Source of the DNA: Planctomycetota bacterium
GTDB taxonomy: Bacteria > Planctomycetota > Planctomycetia > Pirellulales > Pirellulaceae
NCBI GenBank assembly: GCA_026692885.1
Contig: JAPLNJ010000913.1
Span: forward strand, 1 to 18,370
Length of the DNA: 18,370 nt
Reading direction: 5' to 3'
The translations under genes were made by a program, and so were the position numbers. The notes beneath the pieces were generated by a model. The model searched no databases. It saw only the letters and a program-made list of their open reading frames with translations, and was not told the origin of the DNA. How positions within the stretch are numbered: position 1 is the first letter of the stretch; the number at the start of each line of letters is the position of its first letter. Positions 1 through 8,770 of the stretch are shown in pieces.

Positions 1-1096
1 TGGCGGCGACGGCGACTTCTTTGCGAGTGAGATCTTTGAGCCCAGCGATTGTGCTCAATTCAGTCGTCTTCCCGCGCAGCCCTTCAAGACTCGCGTGATA
101 CCGTCTTAAGCGTTCCGCCAGCGGGCCGCTCGCTTTGTTCAGCGCGGTGAGCTTTCCAGGGAAGGCGGCGGTCGCGGCGGTCAGGTCTGCCTGCAAGCCC
201 GCCAGCTTCTTCTCGGTCTTGACCTGCTGTGAGGCCGCGGCCTTGTCCGCCTGCGCGTCCAGTTCGGCGATCTGCGATTCCAGCTGGAGCGGTGCTTCCA
301 AGGCGTCGATGACGGCAGCCAGACTCATGTCGGATTGCTCCGGGCTGCGATCCTTGAAGAAGCCCAAGCCTTGGAGACTCGCGGCCAGCTTGGTGGATTC
401 CTCGCCCGTGACCAGTGTGGGAAGGGTGATGGTCTTTCCGGATTTCGCCGCTGAGTGCACGATGTCTGAGCAGTAGGTCAGGTCCTCGATGGGCTTGCCT
501 GCCGCCAAACCGAACGCGAAGCACGCGCTCATGATGCCGGAGAACGTCGCCACCAGCAGGCCCTTCCTGAAATTAAACTCGGCGATGGTCTTCTTCTTTT
601 CCGCCTCGGGCATTTCGCGTTCTTTCGTCAAGCCCGCATACGCGGCCACGGCAATTCCTGCCAGGCAGACGAGGACGCCAATCAAGGTCACCTGGCCGGA
701 CCGCGTGCTGACGATGGCCCAGAGTTCATTTCTAAAAATGGGCGGGACCAGCGTGCCGAACGCCGCACAGTAACCCAAGGCCACACCCATGCCGAGCGAC
801 ATGCCCAGGTAACGCATGGTCAGCCCGAATGTGAGCCCGCCGAACCCCCACATGGCCCCGAAGAAATACGTCCACCAGAGCGTGGTCGCGCTCTGCTGGC
901 TCAGGACGCCGAAGACGTCACTGGTCATGAACGTCGCCAGCACCCAGGGACAGATAATCCAACTGAAGAAGCCGCCGACCAGCCAGTAGACCTCCCAGGC
1001 CCACTTCTTCACGCCCTTGTAAGGCACGTAAAAGCTGCCCGACGCCAAGCCGCCGAGCCAATGAAAAACGACGCCCAAGAAAGGATTCGGATGCAT
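1..1096 (-). CDS. rhaT: L-rhamnose/proton symporter RhaT, partial (C-terminus off the left edge)
   Basis: Inner-membrane carrier that imports L-rhamnose with protons. The reading frame is open from the ATG at 1096 to base 1 (365 codons), with an AAGGTGG Shine-Dalgarno seven bases upstream. Residues 1-200 align by eye with E. coli RhaT: FHWLGGLASGSFYVPYKGVKKW near the start, FGAMWG at 79-84, GLTMRYLGMS at 91-100, TLIGVLVCLAG at 137-147, and FNFRKGLL at 174-181. Several hydrophobic membrane segments are evident. From about residue 202 to the window edge (at least 160 residues) the protein becomes hydrophilic and rich in A, E, K, Q and L in a coiled-coil pattern. The E. coli protein, only 344 residues long, goes straight into the next membrane segment at this point. 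The remaining segments are presumably beyond the window. The gene lies downstream of rhaA on the same strand. Confidence 0.9.
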   Translation of the reverse strand, partial: MHPNPFLGVVFHWLGGLASGSFYVPYKGVKKWAWEVYWLVGGFFSWIICPWVLATFMTSDVFGVLSQQSATTLWWTYFFGAMWGFGGLTFGLTMRYLGMSLGMGVALGYCAAFGTLVPPIFRNELWAIVSTRSGQVTLIGVLVCLAGIAVAAYAGLTKEREMPEAEKKKTIAEFNFRKGLLVATFSGIMSACFAFGLAAGKPIEDLTYCSDIVHSAAKSGKTITLPTLVTGEESTKLAASLQGLGFFKDRSPEQSDMSLAAVIDALEAPLQLESQIAELDAQADKAAASQQVKTEKKLAGLQADLTAATAAFPGKLTALNKASGPLAERLRRYHASLEGLRGKTTELSTIAGLKDLTRKEVAVAA

Positions 1097-1118
1097 GGCA
1101 AGTCCACCTTACAAGTAT

Positions 1119-1490
1119 GTGCCCCAAAGGGGCGTAACATGACAAGGGCAACGCCCTCATTGTTATACACGACTCTTCCGCCCCGAAGGTGCCAAAACAA
1201 ATCAGCCCAGGGCAGAGCGTCGCGGCGACAGCCGCAGAGCGACGCCCTGGGTCTGCTATCGATTCAACATGGTAGCCCTGAAAGGGCGAAACAAATCAGT
1301 TCATCCCACGCGCATCGTTCGCCAGACTTGACTAAGGCTTGTTTCGCCCCTTCAGGGCTGGCGTGCTTGATACTCCCCTAACCCAGGGCGGCGCTAAGCG
1401 GCTAACGCCGCTCCGCTCTGCCCTGGGCTGCTATGTGGCTGCCCCTATCGGGGCGAAAACTTATGTATAACGATGAGGGCAACGCCCTGA
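1119..1490. repeat. Large nested palindromic (REPIN-like) intergenic repeat between rhaA and rhaT
   Basis: The 413-bp gap between rhaA and rhaT holds no credible gene. It contains three pairs of inverted segments nested around one centre near 1317. The outer pair is ~1143-1172 with ~1461-1485 (GTATAAC.ATGAGGGC arms). The middle pair is ~1203-1257 with ~1380-1432 (CAGCCCAGGGCAGAGCG arms, each itself a hairpin closing on CGCCCTGGGT). The inner pair is ~1272-1298 with ~1338-1363 (GCCCTGAAAGGGCGAAACA arms). Short hairpins such as GCCCCAAAGGGGC (1120-1132) are included. The motifs resemble short palindromes scattered between genes in planctomycete and verrucomicrobial genomes (from memory). It may stabilise or terminate the rhaA transcript. 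Confidence 0.75.
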
Positions 1491-1509
1491 GTCTTGGAAA
1501 CCCGGACTT

Positions 1510-2781
1510 CTAGTGACGCTGGGCGAGCACGCGAGTTTCGTAGTCCTTGACCGCCTGGACCCAGGCCAGGCCGACGGGGATCTCGTGCTGCAGGCAGCAG
1601 TAATCCCAGACGGCGCCGAAGGGCAACGTCTTCACCTCTTCCACCATCGCCAGCCGCGCGGTGAAATCGCCACTCTGCTCCAAGGCCCGCAGTTGCGGCG
1701 TAGGTTCCAGCAGGGCGATCAACAGGGCCTTGAGCATGGCCCGGATGCCGATCACCCAGGCCGCCACCCGGTTAATGCTGGCGTCGAAATAGTCCAGGCC
1801 GATATGCACCCGGCTGAGGAAATCGCCCCGCACAAGCTCTTCCGCGATGGCCTTCAGATCGTCGCTGAGGATCACCACGTGGTCGCTGTCCCAGCGGATG
1901 CCGCGGCTGACGTGCAGCAGCACTTCCGGCACAAAGAACAGGATTGAGGACAATTTGTCGGCGATCGTCTCGGTGGGGTGGAAGTGGCCGGAGTCGAGCG
2001 TCAACAGCTTCTGATTCTGCACCGCGTAGCCCAGGTAGAATTCGTGCGAGCCGACGACGTAGGTCTCCGAGCCGATGCCGAACAACTTGCACTCGACGGC
2101 ATCCAGGTTGTAGGCCGAATCCACCGGGACCGCAAACATCTCGTCCAGCGATTTCCGCAGCCGCTCGCGAGGCGCCTGGCGATCGATGGTCACGTCTTTA
2201 CAGCCGTCCGGGATCCAGACGTTGGTCACGCACGGCGTGCCGAGCGCTCGGCCGATGGCTTCGCCGATCTTGCGACAGGCGATGCCGTGCTCGACCCAAA
2301 ACTTGCGGATGCCTTCATCGGCGTGCGCCAGCGTCATCCCGTCGGCCGCCTTGGGGTGGGCGAAGTAGGTGGGATTGAAGTCCAGGCCCAGCCCGTGGCT
2401 CCGGCACCAGGCGATCCAGTTCTGGAAATGCTCCGGCCCCATCTCGTTACGTTCCACGCGGCGACCGCCGGTTTCTGCGTAGCAGGCGTGCAGGTTCAAG
2501 CGGTGCTTGCCAGGGACCAGCGACAGGACCTGTTCCAGGTCGGAACGCAGTTCGTCCGGCGTGCGGGCCTTGCCCGGGTAGTTGCCCGTGACGGCCAAGC
2601 CGCCACCCAGTTCCAGGCCCATGTTCTCGAATCCGCCCACGTCGTCACCCTGCCAGCAGTGCAGGGAAATCGGCGTCTGCGCCAGCCGCGACAGGGCCTG
2701 TTCCACATCGACGCCCCACTCGGCATACTGCTGCTTGGCCAAGACGAACATTCGCTCGACCTGTTGGTTCTGGTTTGCCAT
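1510..2781 (-). CDS. rhaA: L-rhamnose isomerase
   Basis: Cytoplasmic enzyme (EC 5.3.1.14) that converts L-rhamnose to L-rhamnulose, the first step of the rhamnulose-phosphate pathway. The 423-residue product matches E. coli RhaA (419) along its whole length: [16 protein letters not shown] at 38-53, TGNYPGKAR at 65-73, [13 protein letters not shown] at 131-143, WIPDGCKD at 189-196, AVESKLFGIG-like at 228-237, DSGHFHPTE at 263-271, RWDSDHV at 296-302, and [20 protein letters not shown] near 327. H266, D298 and D300 fall where the metal-binding His and Asp residues lie in the E. coli enzyme, so it appears active. The start is the ATG at 2781 with a weak AAAGGC ribosome site. It precedes rhaT on the same strand with the palindromic repeat between. 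Rhamnulokinase and aldolase genes are not in the window. Confidence 0.97.
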   Translation of the reverse strand: MANQNQQVERMFVLAKQQYAEWGVDVEQALSRLAQTPISLHCWQGDDVGGFENMGLELGGGLAVTGNYPGKARTPDELRSDLEQVLSLVPGKHRLNLHACYAETGGRRVERNEMGPEHFQNWIAWCRSHGLGLDFNPTYFAHPKAADGMTLAHADEGIRKFWVEHGIACRKIGEAIGRALGTPCVTNVWIPDGCKDVTIDRQAPRERLRKSLDEMFAVPVDSAYNLDAVECKLFGIGSETYVVGSHEFYLGYAVQNQKLLTLDSGHFHPTETIADKLSSILFFVPEVLLHVSRGIRWDSDHVVILSDDLKAIAEELVRGDFLSRVHIGLDYFDASINRVAAWVIGIRAMLKALLIALLEPTPQLRALEQSGDFTARLAMVEEVKTLPFGAVWDYCCLQHEIPVGLAWVQAVKDYETRVLAQRH

Positions 2782-2897
2782 GACTCGTTGCCTTTGCTAG
2801 TGCCTGGATTTCATCAAGGACGTTGGCCCGCATCACTGCCGGATGCTGTGGCCTTAGATTATCCGCGTTCTTTGCTCGCTGGCAAGGCAGCGCGACG

Positions 2898-4664
2898 CTA
2901 ATGTCCAGCGACCTCGGCGGCGAAGTACCGTGGCGACAGCGGCTCCTCCGTGGCGGTCTGCACGAATTCCGGCCAGGGCTGCGCAGCGCCGGGGCGGAAC
3001 ACGTGTTGCCTGAGAAAATCGCCGAATTCTCGCCGGCCGTCGAAACGCAATTCCACGGTTTTTCCTGGGTGCCCCCAGCGTTTGGCCAGGACGTGCCGCA
3101 GTTGCGCGGCGAACAACTCACCCAACATGTAGTTGTGATAGTACACGGGCGCAATCGTAAAGTGAGGCTTGGACGCCCAATCTGGGGCCTGGCGCGCGGG
3201 CGGCTGGCGGAGTTGCTGGAAACGGGTCACGTACTCCCACCAGCGGGCATTCAGATCCTGCTCCGGGTTCTCGTACAGCGATTTCTCAAAATGCAGCATG
3301 ACCAGCGTCCACCGCGCGAAGACCAGCTGCTCGCGGCGGCGCTGTTCGAGGATGGCGGAGGCCCGTTCCTGGACCCGCTGCGGATCTGCCCCGGCGCTCG
3401 TTACCAGCCAGGTCGGATGCTTGCCCAACGCGCCGAACAACATCGCCACGCCTTCGGTCGTGAAGGCATGGGCCGGCATACGCTGGACATAGGGCAGCGC
3501 CGGATCGATACCCAGTTCGTAAACCGCATGGCCCAGTTCGTGCAGCGTCGTGTCCATCCACTCCGCGGTCGGCTTAATGTTACAGAGCGTACGGACGTCC
3601 CCCGCCCGATCGATGCTGGTGCAAAACGCGTGCTGGTCCTTGCCCTCGCGTTCGTACAGGTCGCTGCGCCGGAGCACCTCGTCGGCGGGCAGGCCGATGC
3701 CGCGGTAGAATTCGCGGGCGATCTGCACGATCTGTTCCCTGGACTTCCCTTGGTAGAACTCGTTCAGGTCAACCTGGTCCGACGGCGGCGCATCCTGGAA
3801 AAACGGGTTGTCATAGTGCCACGGCCAGAGGGCGTCGGTGGCGACCCCGAACCGCGCGGCCCGCGCGCGATCGATCTCCGCCTTGGCCTGACTAAACGGC
3901 TCGCGAGTGAGACGTTCGAGTTCGTCGAAAACGGCCAAGATTTGTGGGGGATCGTGTTCCTGCAGGCGGATCTCCATGTCCCAGAAGTTCTCGAACCCCA
4001 GGCTGCGCGCCGCCGCGTTGCGGAGCTTCGCCAACTGCACGAGTTGCGGCGCCACAGCGCTGCCCACAGACTTCAGTGATTCCCACATCGCCTGGCGACG
4101 GGACGAGTCTCGTTCGTTCCTGAGCCGCTCCAGCAACTGGTTATTGGACAGGCTCTGGCCGTCTAGTTCGCCGCGGAACGTACTGAACGTACGTTCGATC
4201 TTCTTCGACAAATGAACCAGCTGTTCGAGCGACTCGGCCGACAACTGGTTGCGCCGGTATTCCAGGGCCGCCAGCTGCAGGGTGCGCCGTTGGACCGGAG
4301 TCAACGGGTCTGCGGCCTGCAGCAGGTTTTGGACGCGTTGGAAGGCGTCCCGGTCGCTGTGCAACTTACGGAGCATCAGCGCCGCGGCGGCCGACTCGGC
4401 AAAATCCTCCGCGCGGCCCGAGTTGGCGGCCTTCCAGGAGGCCAGGTTCGCCTGGATCTCGAGCCGGGCGAATTCGGTCTGGTAACGGGTCAAGAATGCT
4501 TCGGCTTCGGCTTGCACGTCGTGGTTCTCCGCAGCTTGCTTTCCAGTTGAGTCCGCTTGGTCGGCGGCGTGAGCGGTTGTCTGCCTCACACCTCCAGAAC
4601 CACCGCCGACGGCGATCAGTCCGAGCCAAGCCATTGTTCTTAGCAATTTTCGCAGTTCTCTCAT
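2898..4664 (-). CDS. M2-family zinc metallopeptidase (peptidyl-dipeptidase / ACE-like), exported
   Basis: Zinc peptidase of the angiotensin-converting-enzyme family, which removes dipeptides from peptide C-termini. From the chosen ATG at 4664 the product is 588 residues. It begins with a basic stretch and a hydrophobic segment (MAWLGLIAVGGGSGG) ending near AHAA, so export to the periplasm or envelope is likely. The frame is open upstream to 4772, but that extension is Pro/Gly-rich, precedes the signal-like segment and overlaps the repeat; AAGGAT lies just upstream of 4664. The zinc motif HELGH is at 375-379 and the third ligand candidate E404 (TTEGVAMLFG) follows 25 residues later, close to the spacing in ACE. 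The C-terminal block WASKPHFTIAPVYYHNYMLG also fits family M2. The gene is separated from rhaA by 116 bp and may be transcribed with it. Physiological substrate unknown. Confidence 0.88.
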   Translation of the reverse strand: MRELRKLLRTMAWLGLIAVGGGSGGVRQTTAHAADQADSTGKQAAENHDVQAEAEAFLTRYQTEFARLEIQANLASWKAANSGRAEDFAESAAAALMLRKLHSDRDAFQRVQNLLQAADPLTPVQRRTLQLAALEYRRNQLSAESLEQLVHLSKKIERTFSTFRGELDGQSLSNNQLLERLRNERDSSRRQAMWESLKSVGSAVAPQLVQLAKLRNAAARSLGFENFWDMEIRLQEHDPPQILAVFDELERLTREPFSQAKAEIDRARAARFGVATDALWPWHYDNPFFQDAPPSDQVDLNEFYQGKSREQIVQIAREFYRGIGLPADEVLRRSDLYEREGKDQHAFCTSIDRAGDVRTLCNIKPTAEWMDTTLHELGHAVYELGIDPALPYVQRMPAHAFTTEGVAMLFGALGKHPTWLVTSAGADPQRVQERASAILEQRRREQLVFARWTLVMLHFEKSLYENPEQDLNARWWEYVTRFQQLRQPPARQAPDWASKPHFTIAPVYYHNYMLGELFAAQLRHVLAKRWGHPGKTVELRFDGRREFGDFLRQHVFRPGAAQPWPEFVQTATEEPLSPRYFAAEVAGH

Positions 4665-4742
4665 GGGCAAATCCTTGTCGCATTGCAGTGCCGTTTCCAG
4701 CTGCTGACTTCCGCGTTGCCAGGGACCGGGGGGGCCAGGGAC

Positions 4743-4820
4743 CGGGAGGGCGAAGCTCCTGCCGAGCCGCATTCGGCAAAGCCGAATGCTTCGCGGCTCC
4801 GCGGGAGCATCGCCCTCCCG
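4743..4820. repeat. Palindromic intergenic repeat, probable terminator of the FtsK operon
   Basis: An imperfect 78-bp hairpin: the left arm 4743-4777 (CGGGAGGGCGAAGCTCC, then GCCGAGCCGCATTCGGC) pairs with the right arm 4781-4820 (GCCGAATGC, CGGCTCC, GGGAGCATCGCCCTCCCG). It lies 39 bp past the stop of the ATPase gene and upstream of the peptidase gene. A tandem copy of CCAGGGACCGGG (4719-4730 and 4735-4746) abuts its left side. Weaker outer arms (ACTTCCGCG at 4707-4715 with CGCGGAAGT at 4832-4840, and AGTGCCG with CGGCACT further out) extend the symmetry to ~4687-4860. There is no U-tract, so terminator function is inference. Confidence 0.7.
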
Positions 4821-4858
4821 AAATGCTTACCCGCGGAAGTTACCAACGGAATGCGGCA

Positions 4859-7800
4859 CTATCGGTGCACTCGTTTTTCCAACTGTTCTTTCGTCCAGGC
4901 GATCCAGTCGGCCGTCGGCGGACCGTAGGGCCGGAACTTCTCGAACTCGCCCTGCTCTTCGTTATAGAGCAGCGCGCGATACACGCCCAGCCGGCTGGCT
5001 TCCGGCGAATCCATCAGGTTGGCCGAATCCGTCGAGCTCATCTGGAACAGGATCCGCAGCGCCACGTCATTCAATGCCTGACGATCGAGCCAGCGTCCGA
5101 GGTTACTGAAGGTATCGCACCACATCAGCGCGTGGACCCCGAAGTTGGGACCTTCCCGCAGGATGGTCGCGAACTTCTTGTCCGCCTGCGGCGACGACTC
5201 CGACGCCGCGTTTTCGTCGAAGGAGAAGTTGTAGTCCTCGCCCTTCCTCAAGTCGCGGAAGCGGGCCAGGTTGTAGATCATCAGGAAAATCGGGCTGGCC
5301 GCGTCGCCGCGGGCCTCCAAGCGGCGTTCGACCTCGGTGCCGATTTCGCAGATCGCCGGTGACGCGTCCTCGGGTGTGAACACGGTGATGTCCAGCGGCA
5401 ACTGCTTGCCCAGTCGTTTCCAAAAGCGGGCCGTCGGGGATTCCTGTCGCTGGCCGTCCAAGACGTAGAACTTCGGCGGCGGTTGGTCGCCGCCGAGCAA
5501 TTCGCCCGCCAGACTGATCAGGCAGTTGGCCAGGATGCCCAAGGCCAGCTGCTCCGTCTGGCCCACCAGCAGCAGGTGGCTGCCTGTCTGGCGGCGGAAG
5601 GCCACGCAGGCCGGATCCTTGATGGCTACGGCCGCGCCCAGCCAGGCGCGCGGTGCCAAACGATTGGCCGACGGTTCGGGTGACTCCAGGCAGGCGCGCA
5701 GCAGGTGGTTCTCGGTGGCGTCGGCGTGGATGTTCCCTTCGAATACGATCGGCGGCGGCAACGGCAGATGCCGCTGTGCGGCCAAATCAGCCAGCCGCCG
5801 CACAAAGTACTCGCGTTCGTGGTCCGGCAGCCAAACCACTTGGAACGGATGGTTGCCTTCGAACAGACCATTGGCGTCGTTGTAGATCGCTTCGCCCGGC
5901 CGGCTGAGCAGTCGGGCGGCCGTGTTGTCGTCGCTCAGAATCAAATGGGCATCGCCTTCGCTGCACTGCAAGGCGATGCGCACGGCCATCTGCCCCAACG
6001 TGCTGCGGGCCAGCGTGTAGGCCCCGGCCAGCGTCTGGGAACCGAGCAGGACGTGGATGCCGAACGCCCGGCCTTGCCGCACCAAGCGGTCCATGTACAG
6101 GGCCGCATCCTGGGAGATCTTGTCATCCTTGACGAAGAACTCCTGGAACTCGTCGATCATCAGCAGTACCCGCGGCATGACCGCGGCGGGATTCACATCG
6201 CGGTAGCCCTTGACATCCTGCACGCCGAACTTGCGGAACAGATCGCCTCGGCTTTTCAGTTCCTGATCCAACCGCTCCAGGACGCTGATGCCGAACTCCC
6301 GCTCGCTTTCGATGGCGATGACCCGCGCGTGCGGCAAGGCGAACGCGGCGTAGGCTTTGAACTCGACCCCTTTCTTGAAGTCGATCAGGTAGAACTCCAG
6401 TTCCAGCGGGCTGTAATGCGTCGCCAGATTGGTAATCATCGCGTGCAGCAGCGTCGACTTGCCGGACCCCGTCTTGCCCGACATCAGCACGTGCTGCGAA
6501 GTGCCCTTGCCCAATCGCAACTCTTGCAGCTTGGTCGCCCCGGCGCGGCCCAGCGGCACCACGATCTCCTCGCGGCTGTCCTGCGTCCACCACTCGTCTT
6601 CCGGCGGCACGACCGACGCGAACGGGACTTCCACACGATTCGCATCCTTGGCAAACTCCCCCACGAGCCGGATGATGTCCGTGACGCGATTGTCGTCCGG
6701 GGGTTGCTCCAATGTCAGCGGCAGGTGGCGCAGGTCCTCCTGGGGCCAGCAGAAACGCTCGCCGTTCCACTGCAGCGTGGCCGACTGGGCCTGCAGGTCC
6801 GCCAAGTCGAAGTTGCGCGGCAACTTCAGTTTGTTGTCGACGGTGATCAGCGTGTACACGCCGCACCGGGCGCCACTCGACGCAATGCTCACCAAACGGC
6901 GGGCCGCCTCTTCCGAGAAGTTGGCCGGAAAGTTAGCGATGACCAGAATCTGGAACGGTTCGGCGACTTCGCCCGCGTGCTCATTGTACTGCTGGATCGA
7001 CTCGAACTCGTTGCGGAGGTACTTCTGAATCACGTTCTCCATGTGTTCCGTGAGGTCGGCCAGCCGCTTGTTAATGTGGATGGTTTCGGTCCAGATACGG
7101 CTGGCCACCAAGCGTTCGTCGAAATCGGCCAGGTGCATGAAGGCCGAGAAATTTTGGCCCAGCCCGATCGGGTCGATGATGGTGAACCGCACCTTGCCCG
7201 GCGGCAGCGAGGTCAGCAGCCGCAGCATCACGTCCTGCAGCGAACGGACGGCCATGTCCCGCCCGTCGCCTTCCGCGACGTACAGCAGGGACGGGCATTC
7301 CGGATAGGTCAGCGCGACAGGAAAAACGAATTCGGTCTGGGCCACTTGCAAGCGTTCGTGCCGGGGCAGGCCATGCTCGAACATGTCCAGCCGGAAGGCG
7401 TAGGTGCCGAATCGCAAGGCCGGCAACTCCTGGGTGGGCGGCGTCCAGGTCGAGCGATTCAGGGCCTGCCACGGGGGAAACCGTTCCTCGCAGACCCGAT
7501 TCATCTCCGCCACCCCGGCGGTGAACTCCGCCAGGCCGTTGGACCAGCGTTCGATCAGTTGCTGCCATTTCTGGTCGACCTCTTGCTGGGCAGTCTTCAG
7601 GTCGCATTGCCGCTGCTCGATCAGTTGTTGCGACTCCTCCGCGAATCTCCCTTCCCGCGCGGCGATCAGCGGCGGGTACTTCGCGTCGGCGGCCGTCAGG
7701 TCGCGTTGGTAGGTGTCCTTGAGTTCCTTGCGGCGGGCCTTGAACTGTTCGGTGGCTGTGCGGACCAAATCCTGGTGCTGCTGCGTCGCTTCGACGCGCG

Positions 7801-8749
7801 ACCGGGACCACTGGGCATGCGCCTCGCTGACGGCGTTGTCGCGCCGCTCCTCCAGGTTCTGGTACTTACGTTCCGACTCCGCCTTGGCGGCCTGGACGGC
7901 TTCGGCCAGCGCGGTTTCTCCGTGGGCCAGGGCCTGCAGGAAGGCGGGCACCAAGGCGAGTGACTGCGCTTGTGCATGGGGGAACACGACGCGGCGCGTG
8001 GTCCAGCCCGCCGCGATCCCCAGGACCACCGCAGCCACAATCCCGATAGTCCACCCCTGCCAAAATCCCAAGGGCCAGACCGCTGCTAAGGAGGTCAGCA
8101 GGAAGATGAGAAACGGCCAGTGCGCTTCCAGAAACTGCGCGGCCGGGCGACGTTCCAATTCCCACACTTTCAACTTTGCAGCGGCTAGGGCGGTCTGGAA
8201 GCGGTCGAGTGGCTCGCCGGAGCCCGCCTCCGTCACCGCCGGCAATGCGGCGGGCAATTCGCATCGCCGTTTGCGCAGGATCCTGGCGGCCTGCTGCTGG
8301 TAAGCCTGCAATTCACCGCGGTAGCCTTCGCAGCGGTGAGCAAAACGCTGGTACTCCTTGCCGGGCCTGTCCTTGTCCTGCTCGAACTCGTCGACCGCCG
8401 CCCGCTGCGCCGACTGGAAGCGGCGTTTGGCCTTATCCAGGGCGAAGCCGTGATTCTCGTCCGACTTTTTCGCGAACTGCTCCTCTTCCTGGACCACGGC
8501 GTAGCTTTGCGACTCGTAGGTGAAGATGATCTGCTCGCGCAGCTTCTGGTACTCGGCCCGCAGCGCGGTGTTGGCCTTTTCAAAGTCGGCGGTCTGTTGG
8601 TCGCGGCAGGACCGGTACTGTTGCAGCATCGCCTCGTTGCGCGCCGCGTGTTGGCCGTCGATGTCCCCTTCCAGGGCCGCCCGCTGGTCGACCAGGCACT
8701 TCAGTTCGGCCACGAGCTTGCGTTGCCGTTCGACAAAGGTGTTCTGCAT
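4859..8749 (-). CDS. FtsK/SpoIIIE (EccC-like) membrane ATPase with coiled-coil N-terminus
   Basis: Large 1296-residue protein likely to act as the motor of a type VII-like export machine. Order of parts: a coiled-coil-rich region at 1-200; two membrane segments at about 211-226 and 232-250; a second coiled coil at 270-420; and three FtsK-like modules. Module 1 (~440-700) lacks a P-loop (VAEGDGRD at 491-498) but keeps an IIDPIGLG segment at 524-531. Module 2 (~725-990) has a full Walker A, GKTGSGKS at 758-765, a YLIDFKKG block at 787-794, Walker B VLLMIDEF at 861-868, and RAFGIHVLLGSQTL at 894-907. Module 3 (~1035-1290) is degenerate (VGQTEQLALG near 1062; LMIYN at the Walker B position). Three ATPase modules recall EccC of type VII secretion. 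It is the last gene of a four-gene operon, 21 bp after the preceding stop. DNA translocation, as for FtsK, is the alternative, but the WXG100-like neighbours favour protein export. Confidence 0.85.
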   Translation of the reverse strand: MQNTFVERQRKLVAELKCLVDQRAALEGDIDGQHAARNEAMLQQYRSCRDQQTADFEKANTALRAEYQKLREQIIFTYESQSYAVVQEEEQFAKKSDENHGFALDKAKRRFQSAQRAAVDEFEQDKDRPGKEYQRFAHRCEGYRGELQAYQQQAARILRKRRCELPAALPAVTEAGSGEPLDRFQTALAAAKLKVWELERRPAAQFLEAHWPFLIFLLTSLAAVWPLGFWQGWTIGIVAAVVLGIAAGWTTRRVVFPHAQAQSLALVPAFLQALAHGETALAEAVQAAKAESERKYQNLEERRDNAVSEAHAQWSRSRVEATQQHQDLVRTATEQFKARRKELKDTYQRDLTAADAKYPPLIAAREGRFAEESQQLIEQRQCDLKTAQQEVDQKWQQLIERWSNGLAEFTAGVAEMNRVCEERFPPWQALNRSTWTPPTQELPALRFGTYAFRLDMFEHGLPRHERLQVAQTEFVFPVALTYPECPSLLYVAEGDGRDMAVRSLQDVMLRLLTSLPPGKVRFTIIDPIGLGQNFSAFMHLADFDERLVASRIWTETIHINKRLADLTEHMENVIQKYLRNEFESIQQYNEHAGEVAEPFQILVIANFPANFSEEAARRLVSIASSGARCGVYTLITVDNKLKLPRNFDLADLQAQSATLQWNGERFCWPQEDLRHLPLTLEQPPDDNRVTDIIRLVGEFAKDANRVEVPFASVVPPEDEWWTQDSREEIVVPLGRAGATKLQELRLGKGTSQHVLMSGKTGSGKSTLLHAMITNLATHYSPLELEFYLIDFKKGVEFKAYAAFALPHARVIAIESEREFGISVLERLDQELKSRGDLFRKFGVQDVKGYRDVNPAAVMPRVLLMIDEFQEFFVKDDKISQDAALYMDRLVRQGRAFGIHVLLGSQTLAGAYTLARSTLGQMAVRIALQCSEGDAHLILSDDNTAARLLSRPGEAIYNDANGLFEGNHPFQVVWLPDHEREYFVRRLADLAAQRHLPLPPPIVFEGNIHADATENHLLRACLESPEPSANRLAPRAWLGAAVAIKDPACVAFRRQTGSHLLLVGQTEQLALGILANCLISLAGELLGGDQPPPKFYVLDGQRQESPTARFWKRLGKQLPLDITVFTPEDASPAICEIGTEVERRLEARGDAASPIFLMIYNLARFRDLRKGEDYNFSFDENAASESSPQADKKFATILREGPNFGVHALMWCDTFSNLGRWLDRQALNDVALRILFQMSSTDSANLMDSPEASRLGVYRALLYNEEQGEFEKFRPYGPPTADWIAWTKEQLEKRVHR

Positions 8750-8770
8750 AGCTTGCTGTTCTCATCCGGC

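Noticed and set aside
1061..1381. Plus-strand 106-codon frame across the rhaT start and the repeat
   Set aside because: It is made largely of repeat palindromes, a common source of spurious proteins.
1119..1490. CRISPR array
   Set aside because: The repeats are inverted pairs of different types without regular spacing or unique spacers, and no cas genes are present.
1978..2901. 307-codon plus-strand frame opposite rhaA
   Set aside because: Antisense shadow of a strongly conserved enzyme gene.
2823..4079. 418-codon plus-strand frame opposite the M2 peptidase
   Set aside because: Composition is that of an antisense shadow, and the opposite strand has HELGH and full family similarity.
5705..7963. 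752-codon open frame on the plus strand opposite the FtsK-like gene
   Set aside because: It is a shadow frame of a GC-rich gene: its product is rich in R, Q, H, V and P without domains, while the minus strand encodes a clear ATPase with Walker motifs.
4859..8749. Chromosome-segregation FtsK
   Set aside because: It lacks the FtsK gamma DNA-reading domain and the four-helix N-terminal membrane domain. It has three ATPase-like modules and sits with WXG100-like genes, which favours an EccC-type role.
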